64,000 bases of DNA from NCBI GenBank assembly GCA_022059125.1, contig JAEUWY010000005.1, forward strand, positions 6,510,001 to 6,574,000, in the 5' to 3' direction. Under the pieces are notes generated by a model, which made no database searches, was not told where the DNA came from, and worked only from the letters and a program-made list of their open reading frames with translations. The translations under genes and the position numbers were made by a program. Shown here in pieces: positions 12,213 to 24,030 of this stretch; position 1 is the stretch's first letter; every line of letters begins with the position of its first letter. The DNA is from Corynespora cassiicola. Its lineage: Eukaryota; Ascomycota; Dothideomycetes; Pleosporales; Corynesporascaceae.

Positions 12213-14127
12213 TCACAACCCATACCCCCTTAGCCACCTCAACTCCCTAGCCTGCACCTCCAACGCCCTCCTCATCCCTCCCATATCCTCCTCCCCCACC
12301 GCCTCCGCCTCATCCTCCACACCCCCAACCTCAAACCCTCTGGTTCCAAACCTCACAGTCCCCAACTTTCCATCCCCAGTCCAAACCACCAAATCGTCCT
12401 TACCCAGCGGAACCTCCCCAGAAGAATCCCCACCCTTGCGCATGGGCAAGATTTTCTTCACCATATCGCCCCACCCAGCCTCCATGGGCGGTTGTCCGAC
12501 TTCCTCGTGCGCCCTCCCCTCTTCGTTGATGTTCAAGCTCCGCACCGCCGCCGACCCATCCCTCTCCACCCACTTGAGATTGCCCTCGCCATCCGAGACC
12601 ACAATGCGCGTCCCGTGCGGCGCGACCGCCAGGAGCTTGGACCGCGACGCCGTCTGCCGATTCTGAAAGCACTTGCGCGGATCCCTTGCTGCTGTTGTCA
12701 TCGTCGTCGTTGTCGCCGTCGAGCTCCCATTCCGCTCAAGCCCATACAACTCCAACGACCCCTTCCCCTTGTACTCGCCCGCCGCAACCAGCGTCCACCC
12801 CGGCGCGGATTTCGCCTCATACAGCGCGCCCGGCTCCGTCCCCGCGCCGCGCAACTCACGGGAAACGAACGGATGCGGCAGCGCAGCCAGGCACGAGATG
12901 CGCGCGCCGGAATGCACGGTGCCGCGCAGGCGGGGGAACGAGCGCCGGTCAAAGTGCAGGAAGCTTGTGAAGCGACCCGCGACCCATATATCTGCGTTGG
13001 CGTCGCCATCGCCGTCGCGGGACGTGGGGAGGTGTAGGATGGATAGGGCGCCGGGCTGGGAGAGGGAGACGTGGCCGCCGAAGTCGCCCGTCTCGAGGCG
13101 GGGGGAGAAGGAGTTCGGCGTTGCCGCGCCTCCGATCAGCTCGCAGCGCGTGGAGGCGGGGAGCGAGGGCTTTGTGCGCGTGTCGTGGAGGTGGAGGGTC
13201 CAGTTCGTGCCCACGGTGAGCGGGGTGGGGTACCTGGCTTCGGAGAGTGCGGTGATGGGGAAGGGGTACGGCGTGCGGGAGACGATTTTGAGGGTGTTTA
13301 GGTCGACTTCGTTGAGGACGTTTTGGACGGCGAAGAAGGCCTTGTTTTGCCTGCTGTCGATGCTAACGCATTCCACCGCGCCCGTCTCCGTCATCATGGC
13401 CTGGCTCTGCGTGAGCCGTGTGTCGTAGTCCAGATCCGACCCCTTGTTCGTCAACAGGCCCATGGAGGCCCTCGCAATGATTCGGCCGCGTCTCCCATGG
13501 CTGCCGCTCGCGTCCCAGATGCTGATACTCCCGTCCTCCAGGGGTGCGACCAGCTTGTCCGCAAAGCCGTCCTGGTCATACAGTATCCCCGCGCCCGTAG
13601 CTTCATGATGAAGGTTATCGTCCTCATGCCCATGCTTCGCGTCCTGGAACCAGCTTATCCGGTGCGGCGCGTGTCTCTGGATAAAGTCCTGGTACCAATT
13701 CACCTTCTCTTCCGGGTACGACGGGTCCCAATTCGCAAGCAGTGCCGCGTTGCGCCTGGGGATATTCTGCGGGGCCTGTCCATCTGCGCTCGGGGCCGTT
13801 GGGTTCTGAACGGCCGTCGAGAACGTCCCCGCGAGCGTATCCGCAGCTCTAATAAGCTCCAGCAGTCTGGGGTCCATGTCGGCGACCATTTCGTGCCTGC
13901 GACGGCGCCGCTCGGCCGCCGAGTGCTCGAAGCATTGCTGTTTCCATGGTGTATTGTCGCGGGAGAGGCGCAGGAACTGGCGGGAGACGTTCTGGAGGTT
14001 TACGAGTTCGGGGGGTTCCAGGTCTGTGAGGAGTGTCTGTGAGTTCGCGGGGTTTCCTACTATCTCCGAAGTCGAGGTACCTACAGGAAATGATATGGAG
14101 GATAATCTCGTCAGGGAGGAGCTTCAT
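12213..14127 (-). CDS. F-box protein with beta-propeller-like C-terminus
   Basis: This is a predicted substrate adaptor of an SCF ubiquitin ligase, 617 residues. Exon 1 is 14127-14085, the intron is 14084-14024 (GTAGGT...CTCACAG) and exon 2 is 14023-12213. The join gives MKLLPDEIILHIISYLEPPE, followed by LVNLQNVSRQFLRLSRDN and PWKQQCF. That is a textbook F-box in residues 1 to about 48. A second possible CACAG acceptor 14 nt upstream gives the wrong frame. The remainder has WD-like strands such as DGSISIWD and WTLHLHD, suggesting a divergent beta-propeller for substrate binding; this part is inferred. The substrate is unknown. A glycine-, alanine- and glutamate-rich loop near the C-terminus (VGGVEDEAEAVGEEDMGG) looks disordered. 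Confidence 0.85.
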
Positions 14128-14902
14128 GGCGAAAGAAGTGAGAGTTTATGCGCACATGGGGAGACGATAGAGTAAAGGAGCAAGCCGAGGGCCGAACAAA
14201 CACGGGCGCGGGATGCAACGTATTTGTTCTCAAAACTGGAAGGGCTCAACGGCTTCGGCTTCGGCTTCCAGGGCGGAAGGGCGGACCTCCTGCATGCAGC
14301 CCTGGAGGGCAACAACACCAGATCCGCGCAGCTCAGGTGCCCAGCCCTTCTTCGGGAGAAGAAACAGTTGTTGATGAGAATTGATGCTCTTGATTTACTA
14401 CTGTGTTCTCGTTGAATTCCAACTTTTGGTCACCACAAAGTTGACAACATGGAGCCGGCCTCGGGATACCGATCTTGTCTCAGCGATGGTCACGTGGTTG
14501 ATCATGCCCCACTCGACCTTCCGCATCGTCCTCGAAAACATCCGAGCATAGCCAGAGCTGTGGCTTATTTCATAGCCTCTAATGCCAAAGATATCTCACT
14601 GCAATTCAAGTATTGGGCATCACAGAAAATGGCAGGTACATCTATCTCCACGTCAAACAGTAAAATCCCATGAATTCATGGGAGCATCTCGTAAATCTAA
14701 ACCATTTTGCATTGAGCCCGCATAAGGATCCCCCAATTCGGTGCGTGAATCCGCCAACTCCCCTGCTATACTCGACTAGCCCACCGTACCCCTTTGCGCC
14801 AGCTGAATGATGCCCGGGGTATCATAACGGGAAGGAAAACGAACTCTCAACCACCCTTTTTGTGCAGAACCAAAGTCATGCTCCGTCTCGAAATCGACAG
14901 CT
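14128..14902. other. Intergenic region between two minus-strand genes
   Basis: This 0.77-kb gap should hold the F-box gene promoter and the 3' UTR of the SNF2 gene. I see no further gene or clear element. Confidence 0.5.
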
Positions 14903-17900
14903 CTAGAGTCCAAACAGGAAGCGAAGTTCCTGGATGTTGAGTCGAGTGAGAGACTTGCCAGCACCCTCGTCGAGAGCCGCGCTGATGAACTCTCGCTTCT
15001 TCTCTTGGAGCTTGCAGATCCTGTCCTCGACAGTTTCGGGAACGAGCATGCGGTGAACGATTACCTCACGTGTCTGAGGCCTGTTTTTGTTCGTTAGCTA
15101 GCTTCAGGTTTGCCGAGGGTGAGAATAGACGTACATCCGATGTGCTCGATCAACAGCCTGCTCTTCAATGTACGGGTTCCAGAAAGGATCCATCATGATG
15201 ACACGGGACGCCTTGCTGAGATTCAGACCCGAGTTTCCCGCCTTCAACGAGATGAGAATGATATTCTCCGTAGCCTCCTCCATGAACTTGTCAACTGCAT
15301 CGACGCGATCATTCATACGCATGCTGCCGTCGTAGCGCTGATACTTGAATTTTTTCTTCCTCAACGGAATCTCGAGCAAATCAAGCAGCGAAGTGAATTG
15401 GCTAAAGATTAGCGTCTTTTCGGTCGGATCGTTGTCGCGAATCTCGGTGAGAAGCTCAACGGTCCTCTCAATCTTGGCCGATGGCTCGAATTTCTTGCTG
15501 AGGCGGCTAAGATATTTCTTCTTGGCAGCCTTGCTCTTGAGCGAGTCCTTCTTCAGCTGCGCAAGCGTGACCTTTGAACGGGCCGGGGCCTTGCCCTTGC
15601 CCTTGTCCACCTTCTTGGATGAAGTGGCCTTCTTCTTGCCACGCGTCGGGGCCACATAGTTATCGTCTGCATCATCAGGAACGACAAAGTCTTTCAGGTC
15701 GTCATCTGACTCCGCTTCGTCAGAGTCCGAGTCGGAATCGGTAACAGAGTCCTCCTGTGTTGCCTCTTCCTCGGCCTTGGATTCCTCGCCAGATAACGGA
15801 GACTCGTCGGGGAAGAAGGCTTTGCAGAAATGTCGATAGTCGGTAATCATGGAAGAACGCAGGGATCCGCGGCAGTGTGGACACTTGGCACTGTTTCCAT
15901 CCTCATTCATTGACGGGTCGACGAGCTTCTGAAAGCATTCTCCGCAAAGGGTGTGCCCGCAGGGAATGACAACGGTCGGGTTCGGTTCAGCCTCGAAACA
16001 AATGGGGCACTCAAATGCGCCTTCGGTGTCTTTGAGCCGTGCTACAACGTCTTCGCTCAAGTCTTTGGCACGATCGAGCAGCTCAGCTTCATCAATGCCC
16101 TCTGTCGAAACCTGCACGCCCAAGTCGTTGATGAGATGCGGGTGACAACAAGCCTGGCGCAATCGCAACAACAGAACAAGAACATTGGCGTAGTTATTGT
16201 TAACAGTTCCCTTTTGCAGATACTTGTTGAGCTTGAGCTGCGAGTGAGTCTCGATTGCCTTGTACAGTTCACTCTCAGCATCACTAAATGTTACATGATC
16301 GGGCCGGGTATGCTTCGGCGGGATTTTGCACACAGGCTCTCCGTCAACAAGTGAAGTCTTCTCGCGGCGAAGCATGATGGATTTCAGGAGAGCTTGAACC
16401 CTCTGCAGACCCTTGTCGCGCGACCACTCCTTGTTGTTTTTCAAGGGCTATCACGCGCGTTAGTTACTGTCCCGGTGGTACATGTGGTTGCAAAACGTCT
16501 GAAAATGTGTGTATTCTACTTGCCTTGGAGATGTCGGCACTAAACTTGCGCCATTCCTTGTAACCTTCGACCTTGAGGAACCGGAGCAGAGGATACAACT
16601 CGTCGATTGAATTCATCATGGGTGTGCCCGTCATGCACAGGCGATATTTGGCCTGCAAATCGCTCGAGGCCCTAGACACTAGCGTGCCCTTGTTCTTGAT
16701 GCACTGGGCCTCATCGAGGATGATCCGGTACCACATGGACTTACGGCCGACGAGGGCTAGTTCATCCTTGAGCTTCCGCGTGAACAAAGAGTCATTCTGC
16801 TCGCGAAGCGCCAGCTCAGACTCCTTACGATTCTCCTTTTGCTTAAACTCCGAAGCCAATGTGCCGTAGGTGGTGAGGACTACATCATACTTCCGGAGCC
16901 TGTCAAAATCGGCATTCTTGCCAGAGCTGTGGTAGACATAGACCTTGAGCCGGTGCTCGGGTCGTACGTGCCGCGCAATCTCCTTCTCCCACTGTCTCAT
17001 GAGGGCCACGGGTGCAATGATTAGAGTCGTCTTGCAGGCCTCGTCGCGTGAGGGTCGAGCAAGCATGAGTGCCAGGGCCTGGACCGTCTTTCCGAGACCC
17101 ATTTCGTCGGCAAGAATGCCGCCCTTGGTAGACTCCTCCATCTATTGTGCAGTTTAGCAGCCATAATTTGGGTCAATGACAGCGACATACCTTTATGAGC
17201 CACGACAGACCAATCTTTTGGTGCTCCTTCAATTGGGTTGGGCCCATCTGCCTCGGGGTCTGCTCGCGGGGGAGGTCATCATGCGCCTTGATGTTTTCAA
17301 TGAGCTTCTTCACAGCCTCCTCGGACTCCTGGGACACCGGACTGGACACGCGTGGCACTGGCACACCATGGTGGTAATTGCTGCCGGGGTAGCCATAATA
17401 CGAATTGGAACCAGTATTCAGTATAGGCTGGGCATCAAACGCTGAGAGCCCGTTCATCTCGGAGAACAGCTGGGCCATCTCATCATCGGTGAGGTACACA
17501 TGGCCGTGCGCCGGGGCTGGGGTGGGGCGGGTGTTGTTCTGGTACGCATGCTGCAGCTCCGGGAACGGTTCCGAATCGTCATCTGCTGTCAAGTCGATAT
17601 AGTTGGAGGGCTCATATCTGCCGGTGCCGAGGTTAGAATTATATCCACTGTAGCTGTTGTAGCCGGACCTGTAACCATACCCATTTGGGGTAATTGGTGC
17701 CAGAGTAGGTCCATTACGCTGCCATGGTGAAGGTTGAGCCCACTCGGGGGCCGGGGTCATTGCTGGGCTAGGCCGCTTGGAGTCGGGAGAGTGGTAGTCG
17801 CCCATGGAGCCGAGACTGCGTTTGCGAGAGGCTACCTGGAGATTGGCCGAGGGATGTGCCTGCAGACGATATTGGAGATCATTGATGTGAGCGCAGTAAT

Positions 17901-18030
17901 GCTGATACTCATGGCTGTAGTTTGGTGAATCTGGTCTCAACGACTGGAGGAGGCCCGTCAGAAGCGAGATCTCGACGTTGATCTCGTCGGCTGATGCGTC
18001 ATTTCCGAGGGCTGGGATGTACACGTTCAT
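14903..18030 (-). CDS. SNF2-family ATPase with RING finger (Ris1/Uls1/Rad5-like)
   Basis: This is a predicted 982-residue DNA-dependent ATPase and probable ubiquitin or SUMO-targeted E3 ligase acting on chromatin. Exons are 18030-17191, 17141-16524, 16447-15135 and 15080-14903. The second intron (16448-16523) starts with GC (GCAAGT) instead of GT; the join ISKPLKNNKEW and phase 0 support it. The first 240 residues are Pro/Ser/Tyr-rich and disordered. Helicase part 1 has GGILADEMGLGKT (Lys 298) and the DEAQ box (about 423-426). A C3HC4 RING starts at about residue 633 (CPICFEAEP...CGHTLCGECF...CPHC). An acidic and Lys-rich linker follows, then helicase part 2 (TLIFSQFTSLLDLLE, NSGLNLSKASRVIMMDPFWN). 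The RING nested inside the helicase core is the hallmark of the Rad5/Ris1 group. I see no HIRAN domain, so Ris1/Uls1 fits better than Rad5. Confidence 0.92.
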
Positions 18031-19911
18031 GGCGGGCAGGTGCCCAGAAGGCTGAGGGCGTGTCGGACAGGAGAATGGACGGAGCCTCTGGAGCGCCCTC
18101 GGGGCAGGCGTTTTGGTGATGCAGGGCGGGCGGTCAATGCTGCCAATGCTGCTCGTCTGTGGCGTGGGTATGGTATGGAGCCGAGAAGAAGAGAAAGAGA
18201 GAGAGAGAGAGGGAGGGAGGGCGTGTGTGTGTGTTTTTTCAGGGCGCGGGCAGAAGCGGGGCAGCAGGCAGAAGCAGCAGGTGCGGCCAGCGAGACGTTA
18301 TAATGCTGTGGGCGCCCGCAGCCTACGGGTTGCCAGGCGCACAGTGGTGACGGTGAGGTGAATGGCGGGCGGGCGGGCACGGACGCAGTGAAAGGAGTGC
18401 GAGGTGAGAAAGACGGGGGATGTGAGGGTAAACAAGGCTCGTGTAACGGGGAGAGGCTCAAGTGGCTTCTGGAAACGTAAGGCTCGAGGGTGTACGATGA
18501 GGTGACGGAGCCGCTGGGGACGGGGTCCCAACGGACAGCGGCGGCAGCGAAGGCAGCGGTTGGGCAAGGCCAGGCCAGGCCAGCGGCGACGGAGAAGCAA
18601 AAGGCGTTGAGTCAAGGGCAGCGAGAGCGGGCACAAGGCGTCCCTACGGCTGGCAGCTAAATAATCCCGTGGGCCGCCATAGGGCGTGGGTGCGTCGTGG
18701 GTGCGCGGGAGGAGGTGGTGATGGAAAGCACGTCGCCCCAGGCCATTGATTATCGATAGGCTCAGCAGGTCAGGCTGGGCCGAACGCCTGAAAAGCTATG
18801 CCTGGACAGATTGGCGACATCCGGTGAAGGCAGCCCGGTCAGCCCACAAGCGCTCGCTGCACTGAGGCATACAGCACCAGACGCGCGCAGTCGCAAGGCT
18901 GAGGTTCTCCAGAGCGACGCCGCTGCATATGCAAGCTAAAAAAGGGCGCGCAAACAAACGAGGATAAGAGGGCGAGGCTACTTGGCGTCCCGGTCCACCC
19001 GATCCGCTGGGGGCCGCCTCCGCCTCCGCCGTCTCGTCGGGGGAGGGGGCGGATACCGTGGCTGCACACGTCCCCGCCGAGGCCGTCTGTCTGCACGCCT
19101 GCACGCCTGCACGTCTGCACGTCTGCACGTCTGCACGTCTACCGGCCTTGGGCAGTCAACGGTTGCGGGCCACATCTCTCTGCACGCGGCGAGGGCGCAG
19201 AGTGAGGCAAGGGCACTGCTTGTTTGCACCGTGGCCTCGCTGACCCCCCCCATGCACGCAGCAATGTCGGGCGGTCAATCACAGCCATGCGTACTACCGG
19301 ACTTTGAAGCTCCAAGGCACACGTCCATTGTTCCCGCCCCCACAGCACCCCTCCATGGCAGCATCTTAACTTGGGCAAAACGCCGCGAGCGAACGAACTG
19401 AATTAGACAGTATCAGAAACGAGTATGTTGCAGAGCCCACCAGGATTCCTTGCGCGCACACGCCGCCCCCAAACCCCCACTCCTCCCACCCCCCGTCAAG
19501 TAAAAAAAGGTCACATAGAATATTCACAAAAAAAAAGCCCCATCAGCCCAATCAACTCCGGAGATGCAAAAATAACAAGTGGAAAACGTCAAGATCCCTT
19601 CTTTCCCTCCCAGCACAAACTTTGTCATATACGCGGGGCCTCGTCTGTCCTCCCAACCCAAGCCAAAAACAAGACGAAAACGCCGCAAATGGAGAACGGT
19701 GTAAATGGTCGACCAAGTCGTTCTTGCATTGCAAAATGCTGCACTCTTGTGTACTTTGGGTATCCGCTAAAACACATACCAACCGAGTCAGAGGTCCAAG
19801 TGCCTCTGCCCACAACAGTTGGGGAGGGTAGCTCGTCTGGAGCCCGGCCAGAATCCGGTGCTGCCCCTTGGTTTAACTGCTATGCGATCGAAGTAAAAGC
19901 TGCTTTTTTGG
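18031..19911. other. Intergenic region, GA-rich and minisatellite-bearing
   Basis: The gap lies between the start of the SNF2 gene and the stop of the histidine kinase gene. It holds a purine-rich (GA)n stretch at about 18183-18215 and an octamer minisatellite (listed separately). I see no supported gene. Confidence 0.5.
19091..19140. repeat. Octamer minisatellite CTGCACGY x6
   Basis: Six head-to-tail copies of CTGCACG(C/T); the first two units carry C and the last four carry T at the variable base. Confidence 0.85.
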
Positions 19912-22900
19912 TCAGTACGTAGACGAGCCGGCCTGATCGTCTCGACTCACTCTATCGACAGGGTCCGATTGGTCTGCCGCAAGAAGTGAAGGGCTGTCAG
20001 CCGTGCCACCTCGCTCCGTGAAACCCCTAGACTCTAGCTGTGGCCTGCGAGGCGTGCTCTTGGGTGTGGCTGTCGGACTTCCGCCTTGGATGTTGAGCGA
20101 CGGCGTCGCCATGTGCTCCATCGAGTGGCGTTGCTCGTGGTCGTATAGCGTGCCGCCGAGCGTGGCGCATCGGAGAATCGTCTGAATAAGCTGGTTCTGT
20201 CGCAGAGGCTTCGACAGGTAGTCCTAGTGCTTGTTAGCAAGCGTCATGCGCCTCGGTTTGGAATGCACGTACATCCATCTGTGCCGCAAGACACTTCTCG
20301 CGGTCTCCGACCATGGCGTGAGCGGTCAAGGCAATGACCGGAGTCGAAGGAACGTTGTGGTCGCGCTCCCACTCACGAATCTTTGCCGTAGCTTCGAATC
20401 CACCCTGTTGTTCACGTTAGTGCTAGTCACTGCATGCTAATCGACATGACTCACCATGACAGGCATCTGCACATCCATGAGGACGCAGTCATAGCGCTTC
20501 TTCTGAATGAGCTCGAATGCTTCCAGACCGTTGTTGGCCACCGTGACGCGGTGGTGGTACTTCTCCAGAATCCTGACGGCAAGTTTCTGGTTGACCGTGT
20601 TGTCTTCGGCCAGGAGAATGTTGAACGACTTGGAGTGGTCGGATACCAAGGGCGCCGCACGTCCGTCCAAGGCAGGTATGAGTGCGTTGCCCAGGTCAAT
20701 GGGCAAGCACGGTGTCGTCATGTAGCTCGAGATGCCGTTCTCGAGGGCGGACTTGAGACTGATGGATACCCGGGGCGTGAGCATGACCAACGGGATGTAC
20801 TTGAAGCGCTCCGCGATCCTCAGCTCTCGTGCAGTCCTGTCGTTGTCCACAATGACACAGTCAAACGGCATGTCTGGTGCAAACCGCTTGTCGGACATGG
20901 GTACGTCCTCGAGAGAGTGGACGACAATCGGCACCAGATCCAGCTTCTTGAGGTGCTCAACCACCTTGTCCGAGAAGTTGGTGTGGCCCTGGTCAACAAA
21001 CAGCACCGTGTGCTTGCTATAGGGCAGAAGCTGAGGCTGGATAGCACTAATATCCGGGTTTCCGAGGCGGACCTTGCACGTAAAATAGAACGTGCTGCCC
21101 TTGCCAAAGTCAGATTCAACCCACATGCGTCCGCCCATCAGCGTGACGAGGCGCTTCGAGATGGATAATCCAAGGCCAGTACCGCCAAACTTCCTCGTCG
21201 TCGATCCGTCGGCCTGCTGGAAGGTATCGAAGATCAGATTGAGCTTGTCTCCGTGAATTCCTATTCCCGTGTCGGAAACTGCAAACTGGAAGGTGTGGAA
21301 GTTGTTGTCGTCTGGCTGCTGGGTCTGTGCCATCGAAATGGCAACCTTGACCTCACCATGCTCGGTGAACTTGATGGCGTTGCCGACCAAGTTGAGAATG
21401 ATCTGCCTTAGCCTGAACGAGTCACCAATGACGTAGTCAGGCGTGGCATACGAGACATCGTATGCAAGGTTCAGCTTCCGCTCGTTTGCTCTTGAAGCCA
21501 ACGACTTGAGTGCGTTGAAGATTGTGCCTCGGAGCGAAAAGGGGATTTCCTCCATGACCATTCGGTTGGCTTCAATCTTGCTGATATCGAGTATATCATC
21601 GATGATTGTCAATAACTGACCAGCCAGGTTGTGAACGATGGTGAGCATCTCGCGCTGGGCGTGCGTGAGATCGGTATCCAGGGTAAGCTGCGTCATTCCA
21701 ATGATGCCGTTCATGGGTGTTCGGATCTCGTGGGACATGTTAGCAAGGAACTCGGACTTGGTCTTGTTTGCCAACTCGGCGGCCTCCCTGGCGGCCGTGT
21801 TTCTTTGGATACTCTCTCGGAGACTGGACACCATCTGGTTGATCTTCCTCTTCAGTTCGTCCATCTCACCAGATGCTTCGACGGTAATCTGAGTGAACTT
21901 GCCCTCCATGGCTGCATTGGTAATGTCGCCGAATGCTCGCACCTGCGACGTGAGGTTCTGGGCCATGGTGTTGACATCGGTCGTGATCTCCTTCCAACGT
22001 CCATCAATGTCTTGGACATCAGCCTGGCCACCCATCTTTCCGTCGACACCGACATCACGGGCCACACGCTTGACGGCGAGTGACCAGTCGTCTAGACGGA
22101 TAACCATGTCGTTGATGGTGTCTTTGAGGAGACGGATTTCTCCTTCAGCGTCTACGTGAACTCTCCGGCTCATGTCACCCTTGGCGATGGCCTGTGTGAC
22201 TTCGGAGATACTACGCACTTGCAGCGTGAGATTCTGGGCCATGACGTTGACGTTGTTCGTGAGGTCTTTCCACTTGCCCTCCACATTCTCGACCTGGGCC
22301 TGTCCGCCCAGGATACCATCGGTTCCGACTTCACGGGCGACCTTGCTGACTTCTTGGGCAAAGGTGTTTAGACGGTCCACCATGGTGTTGATGGTAATCT
22401 TGAGGGACAAAATCTCACCCTGGACCTCAGCCTTGACCTTCCTGCTGAGGTCACCTCGGGCGACGGCAGTAGTGACTTCAGCAATCTCTCGGACCTGGGT
22501 CGTGAGATTCATGGCCATGCCATTCACATTCTCGGTCAGGTCCTTCCATGTGCCTTCAACGCCGTGCACGGTGGCCTGGCCACCCAGCCTACCCTCGGAT
22601 CCGACCTCGCGGGCAATCTTGGTAACTTCGTGGGCGAATTGCTGGAGCTGGTCCACCATGCGATTGATCGTGTTCTTCAGCTCCAGGATCTCGCCCTTGC
22701 ACTGTGCTTCGACCTTCCGTGTCAGGTTGCCCTGTGCGACGGCCGTGGTCACTTGAGCAATGTCTCTGACCTGCGTCGTAAGGTTCTGTGCCATGGCGTT
22801 TACATTAACCGTTAGCTCGTTCCACATGCCCTTGACGCCGGCGATCTCTGCCTGCCCACCGAGCTTGCCTTCGGTACCGACGTCTCTGGCCACCTTGGTC

Positions 22901-24030
22901 ACCTCTGTTGCAAATGCCTGCAGCTGATCCACCATGGTGTTAATGGTCTGTTGCAGCTGCAGGATCTCGCCACGTGCAGGGCGTTCGATCTTTCTGCTGA
23001 GATCGCCGTGTGCGACAGCCGTGGTTACGAGAGCGATTTCTCTCACTTGTTCCGTCAGGTTCTTGGCCATGACATTTACTGCAGGGTAGGTTAGTAAAGG
23101 GCCGATAGAAGCAGCGTAGAAGGGCCAAAACGTACCGCTATCCGTCAGCTCAGCCCAGATACCGTCGACGCCGGGCAGGTTCGCCTGACCGCCGAGTCGG
23201 CCCTCGGTGCCCACCTCTCTGGCCAGGAACGTGACCTGCGAGGCAAACTCTTGCAGCTGGTCAACCATCTTATTAATCGTCCGTTTGAAGAGGGTAATCT
23301 CAGGGTCCATCTCCTTTGCGTGAATCAAAACCTTCTTGCTCAGGTCACCCATGGCGACAGCTGTCACAATGCTGCCGATTTCCCGTAGTGCCTTTTGGAA
23401 CGCCAAGTTGGCCTGCTGGTGTTTGACGAGCTCGCGCTTGAGGGCGCCAATGTCCTCGATGCCGTGCTCAAAGGCCAGGTTCTGGTTGTTGAGCTGCTTG
23501 TTGACCTCGGCGCTGAGGTTGTCGATGTGCTCGCGCTGGCACTTGATCTGGTCGGCTTGCTTGTTCAGGTGGTCGCGCAGGTAGTTGAGCTGCTCCTCAG
23601 TCAGGGCTGCCGCGGGGGCATCAGGATCGCCGTTGGACTCTTTGCCGGCCAGCCAGTTACTGACCCAGGTGGCTCGATGCTCCTTGTTGGAGCCGCGGCG
23701 GCCCACCTGGCCGCCGTTGCGTGAGGCGGGGGTGGCCGCGGGAGCGTACATGAAGGGCGGGTTGATGGGCTCGCCAGGGGTCATGGGGAAGGTGTGGTTG
23801 TCGACTACGTTGGCCTTGGCCTCGAGGTACTGTATGCGCGCGGCGAGCGAGGCCAGCTCCCGCTCGAGGCTGGCCTTGTCGGGCGAGTCGGGCCCTGGGA
23901 GGGCGACGGCGTTGGCTTTTGCTCCATTGGCGGCAATCTGGGCACTGAAGGAGGCGTCCACCGACGGGTCGTGCTGTCTCGCGAGGTTCTTGACGAAGTC
24001 GGTGAGACCGGAATACGTTTCGACGGTCAT
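19912..24030 (-). CDS. NIK1: Group III hybrid histidine kinase, NIK1/Os-1
   Basis: This is the cytosolic osmosensing hybrid kinase feeding the HOG pathway. In other fungi it is needed for phenylpyrrole and dicarboximide fungicide action. Exons are 24030-23136, 23078-20455, 20404-20273 and 20223-19912, giving 1320 residues. The start [17 protein letters not shown] is preferred; an in-frame ATG 54 nt upstream would add 18 residues. Six HAMP repeats follow, each with a GDLS-like motif ([47 protein letters not shown]). The H-box is [11 protein letters not shown] (His 748). The G-box is [14 protein letters not shown]. The C-terminal receiver has [11 protein letters not shown] (Asp 1167) and the Lys in [10 protein letters not shown]. 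The first intron (23079-23135) is 57 nt and has no stop, so retaining it would insert 19 residues into the HAMP region without shifting frame. The C-terminal 70 residues are disordered. Confidence 0.95.

Noticed and set aside
20434..21168. A 244-codon plus-strand frame inside NIK1
   Set aside because: It is antisense to the kinase and receiver domains, with no independent support.
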